A DNA stretch of 64,000 bases, taken from assembly GCA_001804805.1 (NCBI GenBank), contig MHBH01000005.1, positions 62,001 to 126,000 on the forward strand, read 5' to 3'. The notes beneath the pieces are model-generated. The model was not told the origin of the DNA. It searched no databases and was given only the letters and a program-made list of their open reading frames with translations. Both the position numbers and the translations under genes were made by a program. This DNA is from Lentisphaerae bacterium GWF2_49_21. GTDB lineage: Bacteria > Verrucomicrobiota > Lentisphaeria > Victivallales > GWF2-50-93. Shown here in pieces: positions 28,511 to 37,053 of this stretch; the first letter of the stretch is position 1; each line of letters opens with the position of its first letter.

Positions 28511-28573
28511 AAGTTGAGTTGTAAAGGATTCCTTGACAACTTCAGAAAAGTATTTAACCAGGAAAGAAGCGTT

Positions 28574-29539
28574 ATGGATCGGCTTGAAATTCCACATGAA
28601 GATGTTGCAATGCAGAAGCAGCATGCAAGGATAATGTATGAAGCCGTGGCCGCCTATATTGGAAAAGCGGAAAAGCCATTCACGTACGATGAGATTTGTG
28701 ATGAGATGGAAGCCAGGTTCCAGTTTCTTGATCCTGACGCTGTGATTGAATTCATCGAACTCTCACTCAAGCTCAACCCTCATATCGTCAAGGTTGAAAA
28801 TGCGCCCGAGGATCCGCTGTTTACACCAGCCAATGTCTTTTACAAAGGCGCATCATTCTGCCTTGCTCTATTTGATGAAGGAGTTGAAGGTGGCAGTTTT
28901 TTCCCGGGCTTCATGTTTCAGCCGTACATAAGCGAAGAACTTACAGGGACGGAGGCAAGCATCAGACCAGAGGATTGCGAAATTGAAATTGGCAGGAAGA
29001 CTGCAAGGATTTCCTTCAGCGAGCTTTCCTTAAGCTGCTACAATGACAGTTTTGGCATGTCATTAGTAAAGAACGCAAAAGAGCTTTTTACCGCTGAAAG
29101 GCCAAATGATGATATCAATGCCGATATCTACGACGTTGAGGTTTACGACTTGAAGGAATATTTCGAGAAGGTTTCATTCAGCGAGGGAGACGTGCTTGTC
29201 TTTACGGTCGAAGACTATTTTGGAGGGAAGCTGAAATTCCACAGACTTGCAAAGGAGGAAAGACATCGGGATATTGATAAATGCGTAGAATGGAGTCTTA
29301 AATATTTTGAGGCATTGAAAAGAGTTGCTGACAAGGATGGGTTCGGCACCGGACTTTATGTCCAGCTCCAGGATGTGTTCCTTGACAATCCGGGGCTTCT
29401 CGCCAATCCGCTTTTCAGCCTGCAGGAGGTCATGATCTTTTCTGAGGAACTCATATTTGTTGAAAATCATGACGACCTGCCTGCAATATGGCGCAAGGGA
29501 AAACCACTGCCAAAGGATAAAAGTCCAGATGGAAAATGA
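28574..29539 (+). CDS. Hypothetical protein, paralogue of 30763..32265
   Basis: Shares blocks such as YDVEVYDLKEYFEKVSFSEGDVLVFTV with the second copy. Confidence 0.65.
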   Translation: MDRLEIPHEDVAMQKQHARIMYEAVAAYIGKAEKPFTYDEICDEMEARFQFLDPDAVIEFIELSLKLNPHIVKVENAPEDPLFTPANVFYKGASFCLALFDEGVEGGSFFPGFMFQPYISEELTGTEASIRPEDCEIEIGRKTARISFSELSLSCYNDSFGMSLVKNAKELFTAERPNDDINADIYDVEVYDLKEYFEKVSFSEGDVLVFTVEDYFGGKLKFHRLAKEERHRDIDKCVEWSLKYFEALKRVADKDGFGTGLYVQLQDVFLDNPGLLANPLFSLQEVMIFSEELIFVENHDDLPAIWRKGKPLPKDKSPDGK

Positions 29540-29578
29540 ATGTCAACAGGTTACAGTTAAGGAAAACGGAGTTCGAAT

Positions 29579-29731
29579 ATGCCAAAATCTTTCCATGATA
29601 GATTGATAGACCTCCTCAACAAGAATCAGCTCTACGTGAACCTCTCCGAAATAGATGATGGACAGTTCAAGGTAAGCGAAGAGGACAAGAAGCTGAACCG
29701 CGAATTCTATGGGGATGCTTATGAAGGCTGA
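29579..29731 (+). CDS. Small ORF (50 aa), possible methyltransferase N-terminal relic
   Basis: MPKSFHDRLIDLLNKNQLYVNLSEIDDGQFKVSEEDKKLNREFYGDAYEG; stop overlaps the DUF1016 start region. Confidence 0.4.
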   Translation: MPKSFHDRLIDLLNKNQLYVNLSEIDDGQFKVSEEDKKLNREFYGDAYEG

Positions 29732-30749
29732 ACTTTTGCCAGTAAAGCAGTTCGATGAAGTTGTCCGGCTGATTCAAAAAGCCAGGGAGAAGACTTTTGC
29801 TTCAGTCAACAAGGAACTGATAACCCTCTATTGGAATGTCGGGGCATATATCAGCCGCAAGGTTAAATCTGCGGAGTGGGGCGAGAAAACCGTTGACCAA
29901 CTCGCAGGATATATAAACCATCTGTATCCTGAACTCAAGGGTTTTGACCGGAGAGGCCTTTACAGGATGAAGCAATTCCATGAAACTTACGCCGGTTCTC
30001 CAATTGTGACACCACTGGTGACACAATTAAGCTGGACGAACAACCTCGTGGTGATGTCGCGTTGCAAGGCAATGGAGGAGAAGCTGTTCTACTTGAAGCT
30101 TTCTGCAGGGGAGAAGTATTCGAAACGAGAGTTGGAACGGCAGATAAATTCTGGAGTATATGAAAGAACTGTTCTAGCTAAAAAGAAACTCGCGACAGTG
30201 TCGCGAGAAATGCCGGCAGAGGCTACAGATGTCTTTCGAGACAGTTATGTGTTTGATTTTCTTGATATTCCTGAAAGACATTCGGAGCATGACCTTAGGA
30301 ACGCCTTGATACATCATTTACGTGACTTTATCCTTGAATTAGGGAAAGACTTCACTTTTGTCGGCGAAGAATACAAATTGAAGGTTGGGAAAAGCGACTT
30401 TGCTGTGGATCTGTTGTTTTTCCACAGAGGGCTTCAGTGTCTTGTTGCAATAGAACTGAAGATTGACAAGTTCAAACCTGAATATCTTGGAAAACTGGAA
30501 TTCTATCTTGAAGCACTTGACAGGGATGTAAGAAAAGTACATGAGAAGCCGAGCATCGGGATCTTGATTTGCAGGGACAAGGATCACGAGGTAGTTGAAT
30601 ATGCATTAAGCAGATCGCTAAGCCCGACCGTCATAGCCGAATATGAATCAAAACTCATATCCAAGAAGCTGTTGAAGAAGAAGCTTCATGAGTTTTTACT
30701 TCTTGAAGATTCAGTTGTTAAGGAAAACTTATGTTCTTTAATACAATAG
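29721..30749 (+). CDS. YhcG/DUF1016 PD-(D/E)XK nuclease-family protein
   Basis: ARQ-like helical N-domain (YWNVGAYISRKV, YPELKGFDRRGLYRMKQFHETY), VFRDSYVFDFLDIPERHSEHDLRNALIHHLRDFILELGKDFTFVGEEYKLKVGKSDFAVDLLFFHRGLQCLVAIELKIDKFKPEYLGKLEFYLEALD. Confidence 0.92.
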   Translation: MKAELLPVKQFDEVVRLIQKAREKTFASVNKELITLYWNVGAYISRKVKSAEWGEKTVDQLAGYINHLYPELKGFDRRGLYRMKQFHETYAGSPIVTPLVTQLSWTNNLVVMSRCKAMEEKLFYLKLSAGEKYSKRELERQINSGVYERTVLAKKKLATVSREMPAEATDVFRDSYVFDFLDIPERHSEHDLRNALIHHLRDFILELGKDFTFVGEEYKLKVGKSDFAVDLLFFHRGLQCLVAIELKIDKFKPEYLGKLEFYLEALDRDVRKVHEKPSIGILICRDKDHEVVEYALSRSLSPTVIAEYESKLISKKLLKKKLHEFLLLEDSVVKENLCSLIQ

Positions 30750-30762
30750 ATAACTTGTCTAA

Positions 30763-32265
30763 ATGAAAAAAACAAAATCAAATTCCAAGTTGGAGAAGGC
30801 GCTGAAGGATTTCATCGGTAAGACCGACAAGGCTTTCACCGCTGAAAATGCGGCTGAGTCGATTGCGCTTTCACTGAAGGTCGATGCCGGGAAGATAGTC
30901 CCGGAAATCGAAAAGCTGCTTCTCGTCGACAATTCCCTGCTCGACATCACCAAGGGGGAGGAGCTCCGTGAAACCTATGTTACGCGGACAAATTTCTTCG
31001 ACAAGGCTGAGTTCTGCATTTCACCGGCACAGGATGAGATCGACAATGGGATCCTTTTCCCGGGCCACAGGTTCATGCCGTTCCTCAATCCCGAAATCCC
31101 GCCGTTCGAAGCCATCCTGAAGCCTGATGAATTGGATATGGAATTTGAATTGAAGACCGTCAAGGATTTTACATCGGAAGATCTTGAACTCTATCATTCG
31201 CTTATGGGGATTGAGATGATTCTCCAGTACTACGCTCTCAACGACAAGGCGAATGCCGAAGTGCTTAAGGAAAAGCATTCCCAAAAGACGAAACTCAATA
31301 TGAAGGTCTTTGACATGAAGGAATTCTACAGGAAACATTCCTTCAAGATGGGAGACTCGCTTATATTGAGCGTTGATAGTTCCGACAAGGGCATCTTCTG
31401 CTTCAGCTTCCTTCCAGGCTCGGAGAAGCAGGAGCATCTTGCAGACATACAGAGCTGGGTTTTGTGCATGGAGGAGGCGCTCTTGGGAGTTTTCGAAGTA
31501 TTCGGTCCGGACATCGACATCCAGTTACAGCTCGAACAGGCCCTCATAGCAGATCCGTCGCTCATGGAAAATGTCTATATAAGCTATGGCGAATTCCTGA
31601 AGGTCAGCCAGAAGATATGGATTAAACCCGTCGGGACCGGTAAAAGCGTGCTATGGCGCAAGGATGAAAACCCGATCGACAGCCTTCCATTCAAGCCGGA
31701 ATTCTCGGTTTCCACCGGCAGTGTTGATAGCCTTGACAAGATTTTGCAGGATCTCGGGATCGGATTCCAGTCCTACGAGATTGAGGCGTTTATGAGAGAT
31801 GAACTCTACAATGGCAGGAAATTCGTCGATGGCGCCAGGAAGCGTTGTTTTGCCGGACGCGAACTTGCTTTCCGTGACGAGGCCCAGCGTGTAGCCTTCG
31901 AAAACTTCATAGACGAACTATGGGAGGAGGTCATCGTAGACTACAACAGGTCTGCCGACGAGGGAAATGGGAAACTCCGGAGCAGGTCTCTCGCCATCCT
32001 TGAGGATCAGATTGTGTTCATGCGCCGTCTTGACAGCCTGAAGGTGAACCCGGACCAGCTTCCAAAGGAGGAGATTCTTTCCTTCTCCGACATAAGCATT
32101 GTTCTTGGACAGCTTCTGAATGTGCTGAACAATTCCGGGAATCAGTTTGAGAAGGAGGAGATTGACAGGATGCTCGAGATGCTCGATCAGACCGTCGAAA
32201 CAATAAGCAACATCAAGATCCTGATGATAAAGAAAGTTCCGGGGCTGGGAGAAGGGGCTGGATGA
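30763..32265 (+). CDS. Hypothetical protein, paralogue of 28574..29539 with extra C-terminal domain
   Basis: LNMKVFDMKEFYRKHSFKMGDSLILSV aligns to first copy; ~150 aa extra C-terminal region. Confidence 0.65.
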   Translation: MKKTKSNSKLEKALKDFIGKTDKAFTAENAAESIALSLKVDAGKIVPEIEKLLLVDNSLLDITKGEELRETYVTRTNFFDKAEFCISPAQDEIDNGILFPGHRFMPFLNPEIPPFEAILKPDELDMEFELKTVKDFTSEDLELYHSLMGIEMILQYYALNDKANAEVLKEKHSQKTKLNMKVFDMKEFYRKHSFKMGDSLILSVDSSDKGIFCFSFLPGSEKQEHLADIQSWVLCMEEALLGVFEVFGPDIDIQLQLEQALIADPSLMENVYISYGEFLKVSQKIWIKPVGTGKSVLWRKDENPIDSLPFKPEFSVSTGSVDSLDKILQDLGIGFQSYEIEAFMRDELYNGRKFVDGARKRCFAGRELAFRDEAQRVAFENFIDELWEEVIVDYNRSADEGNGKLRSRSLAILEDQIVFMRRLDSLKVNPDQLPKEEILSFSDISIVLGQLLNVLNNSGNQFEKEEIDRMLEMLDQTVETISNIKILMIKKVPGLGEGAG

Positions 32266-32370
32266 CCCGGCTTTGCCAAGAAGCTACGCCGTGGCAAGTT
32301 GGATGGATGGTTGATTGAATACAAGATGCATGATGCTGGAAACTTGTAACTTGAAATTGGAAATTTTCAA

Positions 32371-32392
32371 GGAGCGCTGGCGTCTCGCCGGC
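32371..32392 (+). repeat. REP-like hairpin GGAGCGCTGGCGTCTCGCCGGC
   Basis: One substitution from 28489-28510 (C to T, giving a G-U pair in RNA). Confidence 0.8.
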
Positions 32393-32401
32393 AATAATAT
32401 T

Positions 32402-33877
32402 ATGAAATTGATTGTTCCAATGGTTATATTTTTTTCCGCTTTTCTGGGCTCTGCACAGAATGAAAGCGAAAAAAAATATTTAATTGAGGATGTTCCAGCC
32501 GTCCTTCAGAGAGCCGATTTCTGCGGAGAGGCCTGCATCGAGATGTATTTGAAGAAACTCGGGGTGGAGGTCACCCAGGACGATGTGTTCAACGTGTCAG
32601 GTCTTGAGCCCGCACTTGGACGAGGATGTTATACACGTGAGTTGCTAAATGCGATGAAGGCCCTCGGATTCAAGCTTGGGGATCTTTCCACGACATGTCC
32701 CAAGGTGAATCCTGCGAAACCTGAAGAAATCGAAAAATGTTTCAATGATATGATTGCCGATTTGAAGAGGGGCAAACCCTCCATAGTCTGTACGCATTAC
32801 AATGACGCCGCCAATTCGTCGGAGCATTTCCGGCTGATCCTCGGATATGATCCCGCCAGCGATGAAATCCTCTACAACGAACCGGCCGAGGAGAACGGTG
32901 CCTACAGGAAGATGAAAAAGGAGGTTTTCCTGAAGCTCTGGCCGTTGAAATATTCCGCAGACGAATGGTCGATCATCAGGATCGTCCTCGATATCGAAAA
33001 GTCGAAGGTCAAGATTCCGGAACGCAAGAAGCCTCAGGTGAAGAAGATTATCGGGAAGACCGGTGCTGTCGAGGAAGTCAGGTCGCTTCCACCGACCAAT
33101 GCGGATCTCATGCAGCATGTAAGGAACCTGAAGCAGAAGTATGCCGGCAGGAAACTGAATTATATTGTCGAACCGCCATTCGTGGTCGTCGGCGACCTTG
33201 ATGCTGTTACGCTGAAAGGATTTTCCGAGAAGACCATCCGTTGGACCGTCAATATGCTCATGAAGAGCTATTTCGAATATTATCCGTCGAGGATACTGAC
33301 GATATGGCTGTTGAAGGACGCTGACAGCTTTGGCGAATACTGCAAGCTGATCACGGGGAATGATCCGCATACGCCGTACGGATTTTATTCCTCGCAGAAC
33401 GATTGCCTGATAATGAACATCGGAACTGGAGGCGGGACTCTCGTGCATGAGATCGTACATCCGTTCATAGAGGCGAACTTCCCCGGATGCCCTTCATGGC
33501 TCAATGAAGGGCTTGGCTCCCTCTACGAACAATGCTCTGAGCGTAATGGGCAGATCGCAGGATTGACGAACTGGCGGCTCGCAGGCCTGCAGAAGGCGAT
33601 CAAGCGGAATGATCTTCCTGATTTCGAGACGCTTACCGGCTACAGTGTAAATGAATTCTACGGTGGCACCAAGGGCGACAATTACGCCCAGTCAAGATAC
33701 CTCTGCTATTATTTGCAGGAAAAAGGGCTCCTCGTCAAGTTCTACAAGGAATTCAACGCCAACTACCATGACGATCCGACCGGCTACAAGTCCCTCATGA
33801 AAATCCTGGACGTCAAGGACATGAAGCAGTTCCAGTCCGACTGGCAGAAATACGTGATGAAGCTGACTTTTCCATGA
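32402..33877 (+). CDS. Secreted bidomain peptidase-like protein: C39-like papain-fold plus HExxH metallopeptidase-like
   Basis: QRADFCGEACIEMYLKKLG (C39-like Cys); TLVHEIVHPFIEANFPGCPSWLNEGLGSLYE (HExxH...E); start moved to MKLIVPMVIFF because the upstream ORF extension is repeat DNA. Confidence 0.75.
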   Translation: MKLIVPMVIFFSAFLGSAQNESEKKYLIEDVPAVLQRADFCGEACIEMYLKKLGVEVTQDDVFNVSGLEPALGRGCYTRELLNAMKALGFKLGDLSTTCPKVNPAKPEEIEKCFNDMIADLKRGKPSIVCTHYNDAANSSEHFRLILGYDPASDEILYNEPAEENGAYRKMKKEVFLKLWPLKYSADEWSIIRIVLDIEKSKVKIPERKKPQVKKIIGKTGAVEEVRSLPPTNADLMQHVRNLKQKYAGRKLNYIVEPPFVVVGDLDAVTLKGFSEKTIRWTVNMLMKSYFEYYPSRILTIWLLKDADSFGEYCKLITGNDPHTPYGFYSSQNDCLIMNIGTGGGTLVHEIVHPFIEANFPGCPSWLNEGLGSLYEQCSERNGQIAGLTNWRLAGLQKAIKRNDLPDFETLTGYSVNEFYGGTKGDNYAQSRYLCYYLQEKGLLVKFYKEFNANYHDDPTGYKSLMKILDVKDMKQFQSDWQKYVMKLTFP

Positions 33878-33915
33878 AGGGGATGTAACTGGCAACTCGT
33901 AACTTGAAACTTGAC

Positions 33916-33937
33916 GGAGCGCCGGCATCTTGCCGGC
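33916..33937 (+). repeat. REP-like hairpin GGAGCGCCGGCATCTTGCCGGC
   Basis: Stem GCCGGCA-TCT-TGCCGGC. Confidence 0.8.
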
Positions 33938-34040
33938 AAAATCTACATAATTCCTGAACATCGAATATCCAACGTCGAACTTCCAACTTCGAATAAAAGA
34001 AGTTGTGCAGGTGTCTTGGCGGCTGGATTTACCTTTTGTT

Positions 34041-34062
34041 GGAGTTCACAGCTTTAGCGTGT
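34041..34062 (+). repeat. REP-like hairpin GGAGTTCACAGCTTTAGCGTGT
   Basis: Identical (reverse-complement) to 22305-22326. Confidence 0.75.
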
Positions 34063-34127
34063 CTTCCAGTAAAATTGCCTCCTAAATCAAGGTTTAAGAC
34101 AAATCCCTTCTTGACTTTTCAAGAATC

Positions 34128-34153
34128 AAGTGTACACTTCAGAGTGAACACTT
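34128..34153. promoter_or_regulatory. Candidate operator of the second TA module
   Basis: Perfect palindrome AAGTGTACACTT (34128-34139) plus imperfect copy GAGTGAACACTT (34142-34153). Confidence 0.55.
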
Positions 34154-34163
34154 GGAGGTGAAC

Positions 34164-34403
34164 ATGAATGCGACAGTCCTTGATTTGAGGAAGAACATGA
34201 AGAGCGTTCTTGCTGCGATTGACCGCAATGAATCCGTTGTGCTTACATGCCGTGGCAGGGAAAAGGCTTCAATAGTGCCTTGTGGCAGACAGCGTTCCCG
34301 GAAAAAGGTCTCGGAATGTGCTGCATTTGGAATCTGGGCCGACAGGAAAGACATGGAAGATGTCCCCGCTTATGTCCGGACCATTCGGAAAGGACGCTTC
34401 TAA
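34164..34403 (+). CDS. Phd/YefM-like antitoxin
   Basis: MNATVLDLRKNMKSVLAAIDRNESVVLTCRGREKASIVP; RBS GGAGG. Confidence 0.8.
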   Translation: MNATVLDLRKNMKSVLAAIDRNESVVLTCRGREKASIVPCGRQRSRKKVSECAAFGIWADRKDMEDVPAYVRTIRKGRF

Positions 34404-34780
34404 TGCTGTTCGATACAGATGTCCTGATATGGGCCTTGCGTGGAAATACCAAGGCAGCGATGGTGATCGACAAATGCCCCGAGCTCCAGATTTCAGCCGT
34501 TTCATACATGGAACTGCTGAAGGGGGCGCGTAACAAGGAAGAACTGCTTTCGATAAGAAAGTTTTTGGCTGACTTGGGATTCCAAATCCTTCCATTGGAC
34601 GAGAACATCTCCCATCGGGCGATGATCTACATCGAGGAACATGCACTCAAATCGGGAATGGACATTGCAGATGCCCTGATAGCCGCCACTGCCTCGGAGC
34701 GATCCCTGACGATATGTACCGGAAACAACAGGCATTACAGTGTCATCCCAGGGCTCCAGCTGTCCGTCTTCCGGCCTTGA
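34403..34780 (+). CDS. PIN-domain toxin (VapC-like)
   Basis: MLFDTDVLIWALRGN...ISAVSYMELLKGARNKEE...GMDIADALIAATA; TAATG coupling. Confidence 0.88.
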   Translation: MLFDTDVLIWALRGNTKAAMVIDKCPELQISAVSYMELLKGARNKEELLSIRKFLADLGFQILPLDENISHRAMIYIEEHALKSGMDIADALIAATASERSLTICTGNNRHYSVIPGLQLSVFRP

Positions 34781-34795
34781 GATGGTTTTATCAGG

Positions 34796-34828
34796 TATTT
34801 CACCCAGTTCAGGGTGAGATATTATTTT
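34796..34828 (+). terminator. Hairpin downstream of VapC-like gene
   Basis: TATTTCACCC-AGTTCA-GGGTGAGATA then TTATTTT. Confidence 0.6.
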
Positions 34829-34966
34829 GATTGATAAAAGTAAGATAATATAAGTCCAGTCCTGCCTTCATATAGAAGATTATGCCATTCAATGGTTTAA
34901 AAATCCTGTTTCTGGTTTATTTTATTTCGACAAATGATGGCATGCCATCATAAGGAGAAATAAAAT

Positions 34967-36874
34967 ATGTCTTTGAATATCATTGCAGAACTTTCAAGGC
35001 TGTACGGGGCTGACCCGCGCTTCGTCCTCGCTGGCGGTGGAAACACCTCATACAAGGACGAGAAGAACCTCTACATAAAGCCCAGCGGAATCGCCCTCGC
35101 GGAAATCACTGAAAAGGATTTCGTGAAGATGGACAGGGCCAGGATCCGCGAACTCTTTACAATCATCCCCCCGCTGGAATCCAAAGAACGCGAGTCGCTC
35201 GTCAAGAGGGTTATGGAGATCGCGGTATGCCCGGACAGTTCCGGAAGGCCTTCCGTCGAAGCGCCGCTCCATGAGGCTATGAATTCAACTTTCGTGGTGC
35301 ACCTCCATCCCGCGCTTGTGAACGGAATGACCTGCGGCAAGGATGGAAGAGAGAAGTGTTCTGAACTTTTCCCCGACTCGCTGTGGATAGATTATATTGA
35401 TCCGGGATACTCGCTGGCGATGTATGTCCAGAGGGAGATTGCGAAGTTCGCAGAGACGAAAGGCAAACAGCCGGAAGTGATCTTCATCCAGAACCACGGC
35501 GTCTTCGTGGGCTGCAACAGCGCCGACGGGATCAAGCGTATTTACTCGCATATGATGGACAAGCTTATGTCCTATTATGATGAGAAGAACGTCAAGATAG
35601 AACTTGAAAAGGATATTGCCGACTCGAAGACAGTGGTAGAACTTTCACCGAAACTCAGGACCTGGCTTGGCGATGGAAGCTCAAGGATGATTGTTAAAAG
35701 TTCAGCTACGATGAAGGTGGCCGAAGGGCCTCTGACACCCGACCATATTGTCTATGCGAAGTCCTTCTCCTTGATTTCCAACAAGATTGATTCCGCGGCA
35801 ATTGCGAAATTCGCAGAGCAGAAGGGATACAAGCCGCTTGTGGTTTCAATTCCTGAGAAGGCTGTCTTCACAGTTGCTCGGACTCTCAAGGATGCCAGGA
35901 CAGTTGAACTGCTTGCCGGTGATGCGGCACTTGTCCAGCAACTGACTTCTGCATTCGGCGGGCCGAACTATCTGCTCGGAAAATCGTATAAGTTCATAGA
36001 AAACTGGGAAGTCGAATCATACAGGAAGAAAGTCGCGTCCGGAGGAAATCTCGGCAGGCTTTACGGAAAAATCGCGGCAGTTACAGGAGCCGCACAAGGA
36101 TTCGGTCTTGGCATTGCGGAAGGACTCGCCGCCGAAGGCGCGGTTGTTGCAATTGCCGACATCAACCTTGACGGGGCGCAGAAGGCCGTGGACGGAATTT
36201 GTGCGAAGTTCGGGAAGGACAAGGCTTTCGCAGTGGAAGTGAATATCGCCAGGGAGGAATCCGTCTCCGACATGCTTTCAAAAATTGTCGGACAATGCGG
36301 CGGGCTCGATCTTTTCGTCGCGAACGCAGGAGTCCTGAAGGCAGGACCGGTGAAGACCTTCTCGAAGAAGGACTGGGATTTCGTGACGGAAGTCAACTAC
36401 ACCGGATATTTCGTCTGCGTCAAGCATGTCTCGAACCTGATGTCAATACAGAATGCGGAGGATGGCCTCTGGACCGACATAGTGCAGGTGAATTCGAAGA
36501 GCGGACTCGAAGGCAGCAGCAGGAATGCGGCATATGCCGGAAGCAAGTTCGGAACGATCGGTATGACGCAGAGCTTTGCGCTTGAACTTATTGATGACAA
36601 GATAAAGGTAAACAGCATATGTCCCGGGAATTATTTCGAGGGTCCGCTCTGGAGTGATCCGAAGAACGGCCTGTTTGTCCAGTATCTTAACAGTGGAAAA
36701 GTTCCGGGCGCGAAGACGATTGAAGATGTGAAGAAGTCATATGAAGGCAAAGTTCCGATGGGGCGTGGATGTTGTCCTGAAGATGTGGTGAAGGCGATAA
36801 TCTACTGCGTCGAACAGAAATATGAGACCGGACAGGCGATACCCGTCGCCGGCGGACAGGTCATGCTGAACTGA
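34967..36874 (+). CDS. Bifunctional class II aldolase / short-chain dehydrogenase (RhaD-like)
   Basis: FVLAGGGNTSYKDEKNLYIKPSGIALAEI, FVVHLHPALVNGMTC, IQNHGVFVG; C-terminal SDR VTGAAQGFGLGIAEGLAAEGA, YAGSKFG. Confidence 0.9.
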   Translation: MSLNIIAELSRLYGADPRFVLAGGGNTSYKDEKNLYIKPSGIALAEITEKDFVKMDRARIRELFTIIPPLESKERESLVKRVMEIAVCPDSSGRPSVEAPLHEAMNSTFVVHLHPALVNGMTCGKDGREKCSELFPDSLWIDYIDPGYSLAMYVQREIAKFAETKGKQPEVIFIQNHGVFVGCNSADGIKRIYSHMMDKLMSYYDEKNVKIELEKDIADSKTVVELSPKLRTWLGDGSSRMIVKSSATMKVAEGPLTPDHIVYAKSFSLISNKIDSAAIAKFAEQKGYKPLVVSIPEKAVFTVARTLKDARTVELLAGDAALVQQLTSAFGGPNYLLGKSYKFIENWEVESYRKKVASGGNLGRLYGKIAAVTGAAQGFGLGIAEGLAAEGAVVAIADINLDGAQKAVDGICAKFGKDKAFAVEVNIAREESVSDMLSKIVGQCGGLDLFVANAGVLKAGPVKTFSKKDWDFVTEVNYTGYFVCVKHVSNLMSIQNAEDGLWTDIVQVNSKSGLEGSSRNAAYAGSKFGTIGMTQSFALELIDDKIKVNSICPGNYFEGPLWSDPKNGLFVQYLNSGKVPGAKTIEDVKKSYEGKVPMGRGCCPEDVVKAIIYCVEQKYETGQAIPVAGGQVMLN

Positions 36875-36996
36875 GATGAAACATGAACATCCGCCGTCGC
36901 TGAGAAGCTATGGCGGACACAGTCGAACATCCAACTTTGAATGAAGGCGGAACCGGAGAAACGGAGTGCTGGCTTGTTGGGAAGGTATAATTCGTT

Positions 36997-37016
36997 GGAG
37001 TACAAACTTTAGTTTG
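36997..37016 (+). repeat. REP-like hairpin GGAGTACAAACTTTAGTTTG
   Basis: Matches 21739-21758 in inverted orientation. Confidence 0.75.
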
Positions 37017-37053
37017 GTTTTGAATCAAATGCTCGATTAAAGAAAGATGATTT

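Noticed and set aside
33953-34000. CRISPR-like array from CATCGAAC/TCCAACTTCGAA repeats
   Set aside because: Repeat units are short, degenerate and have no unique regularly sized spacers; no cas genes in the window.
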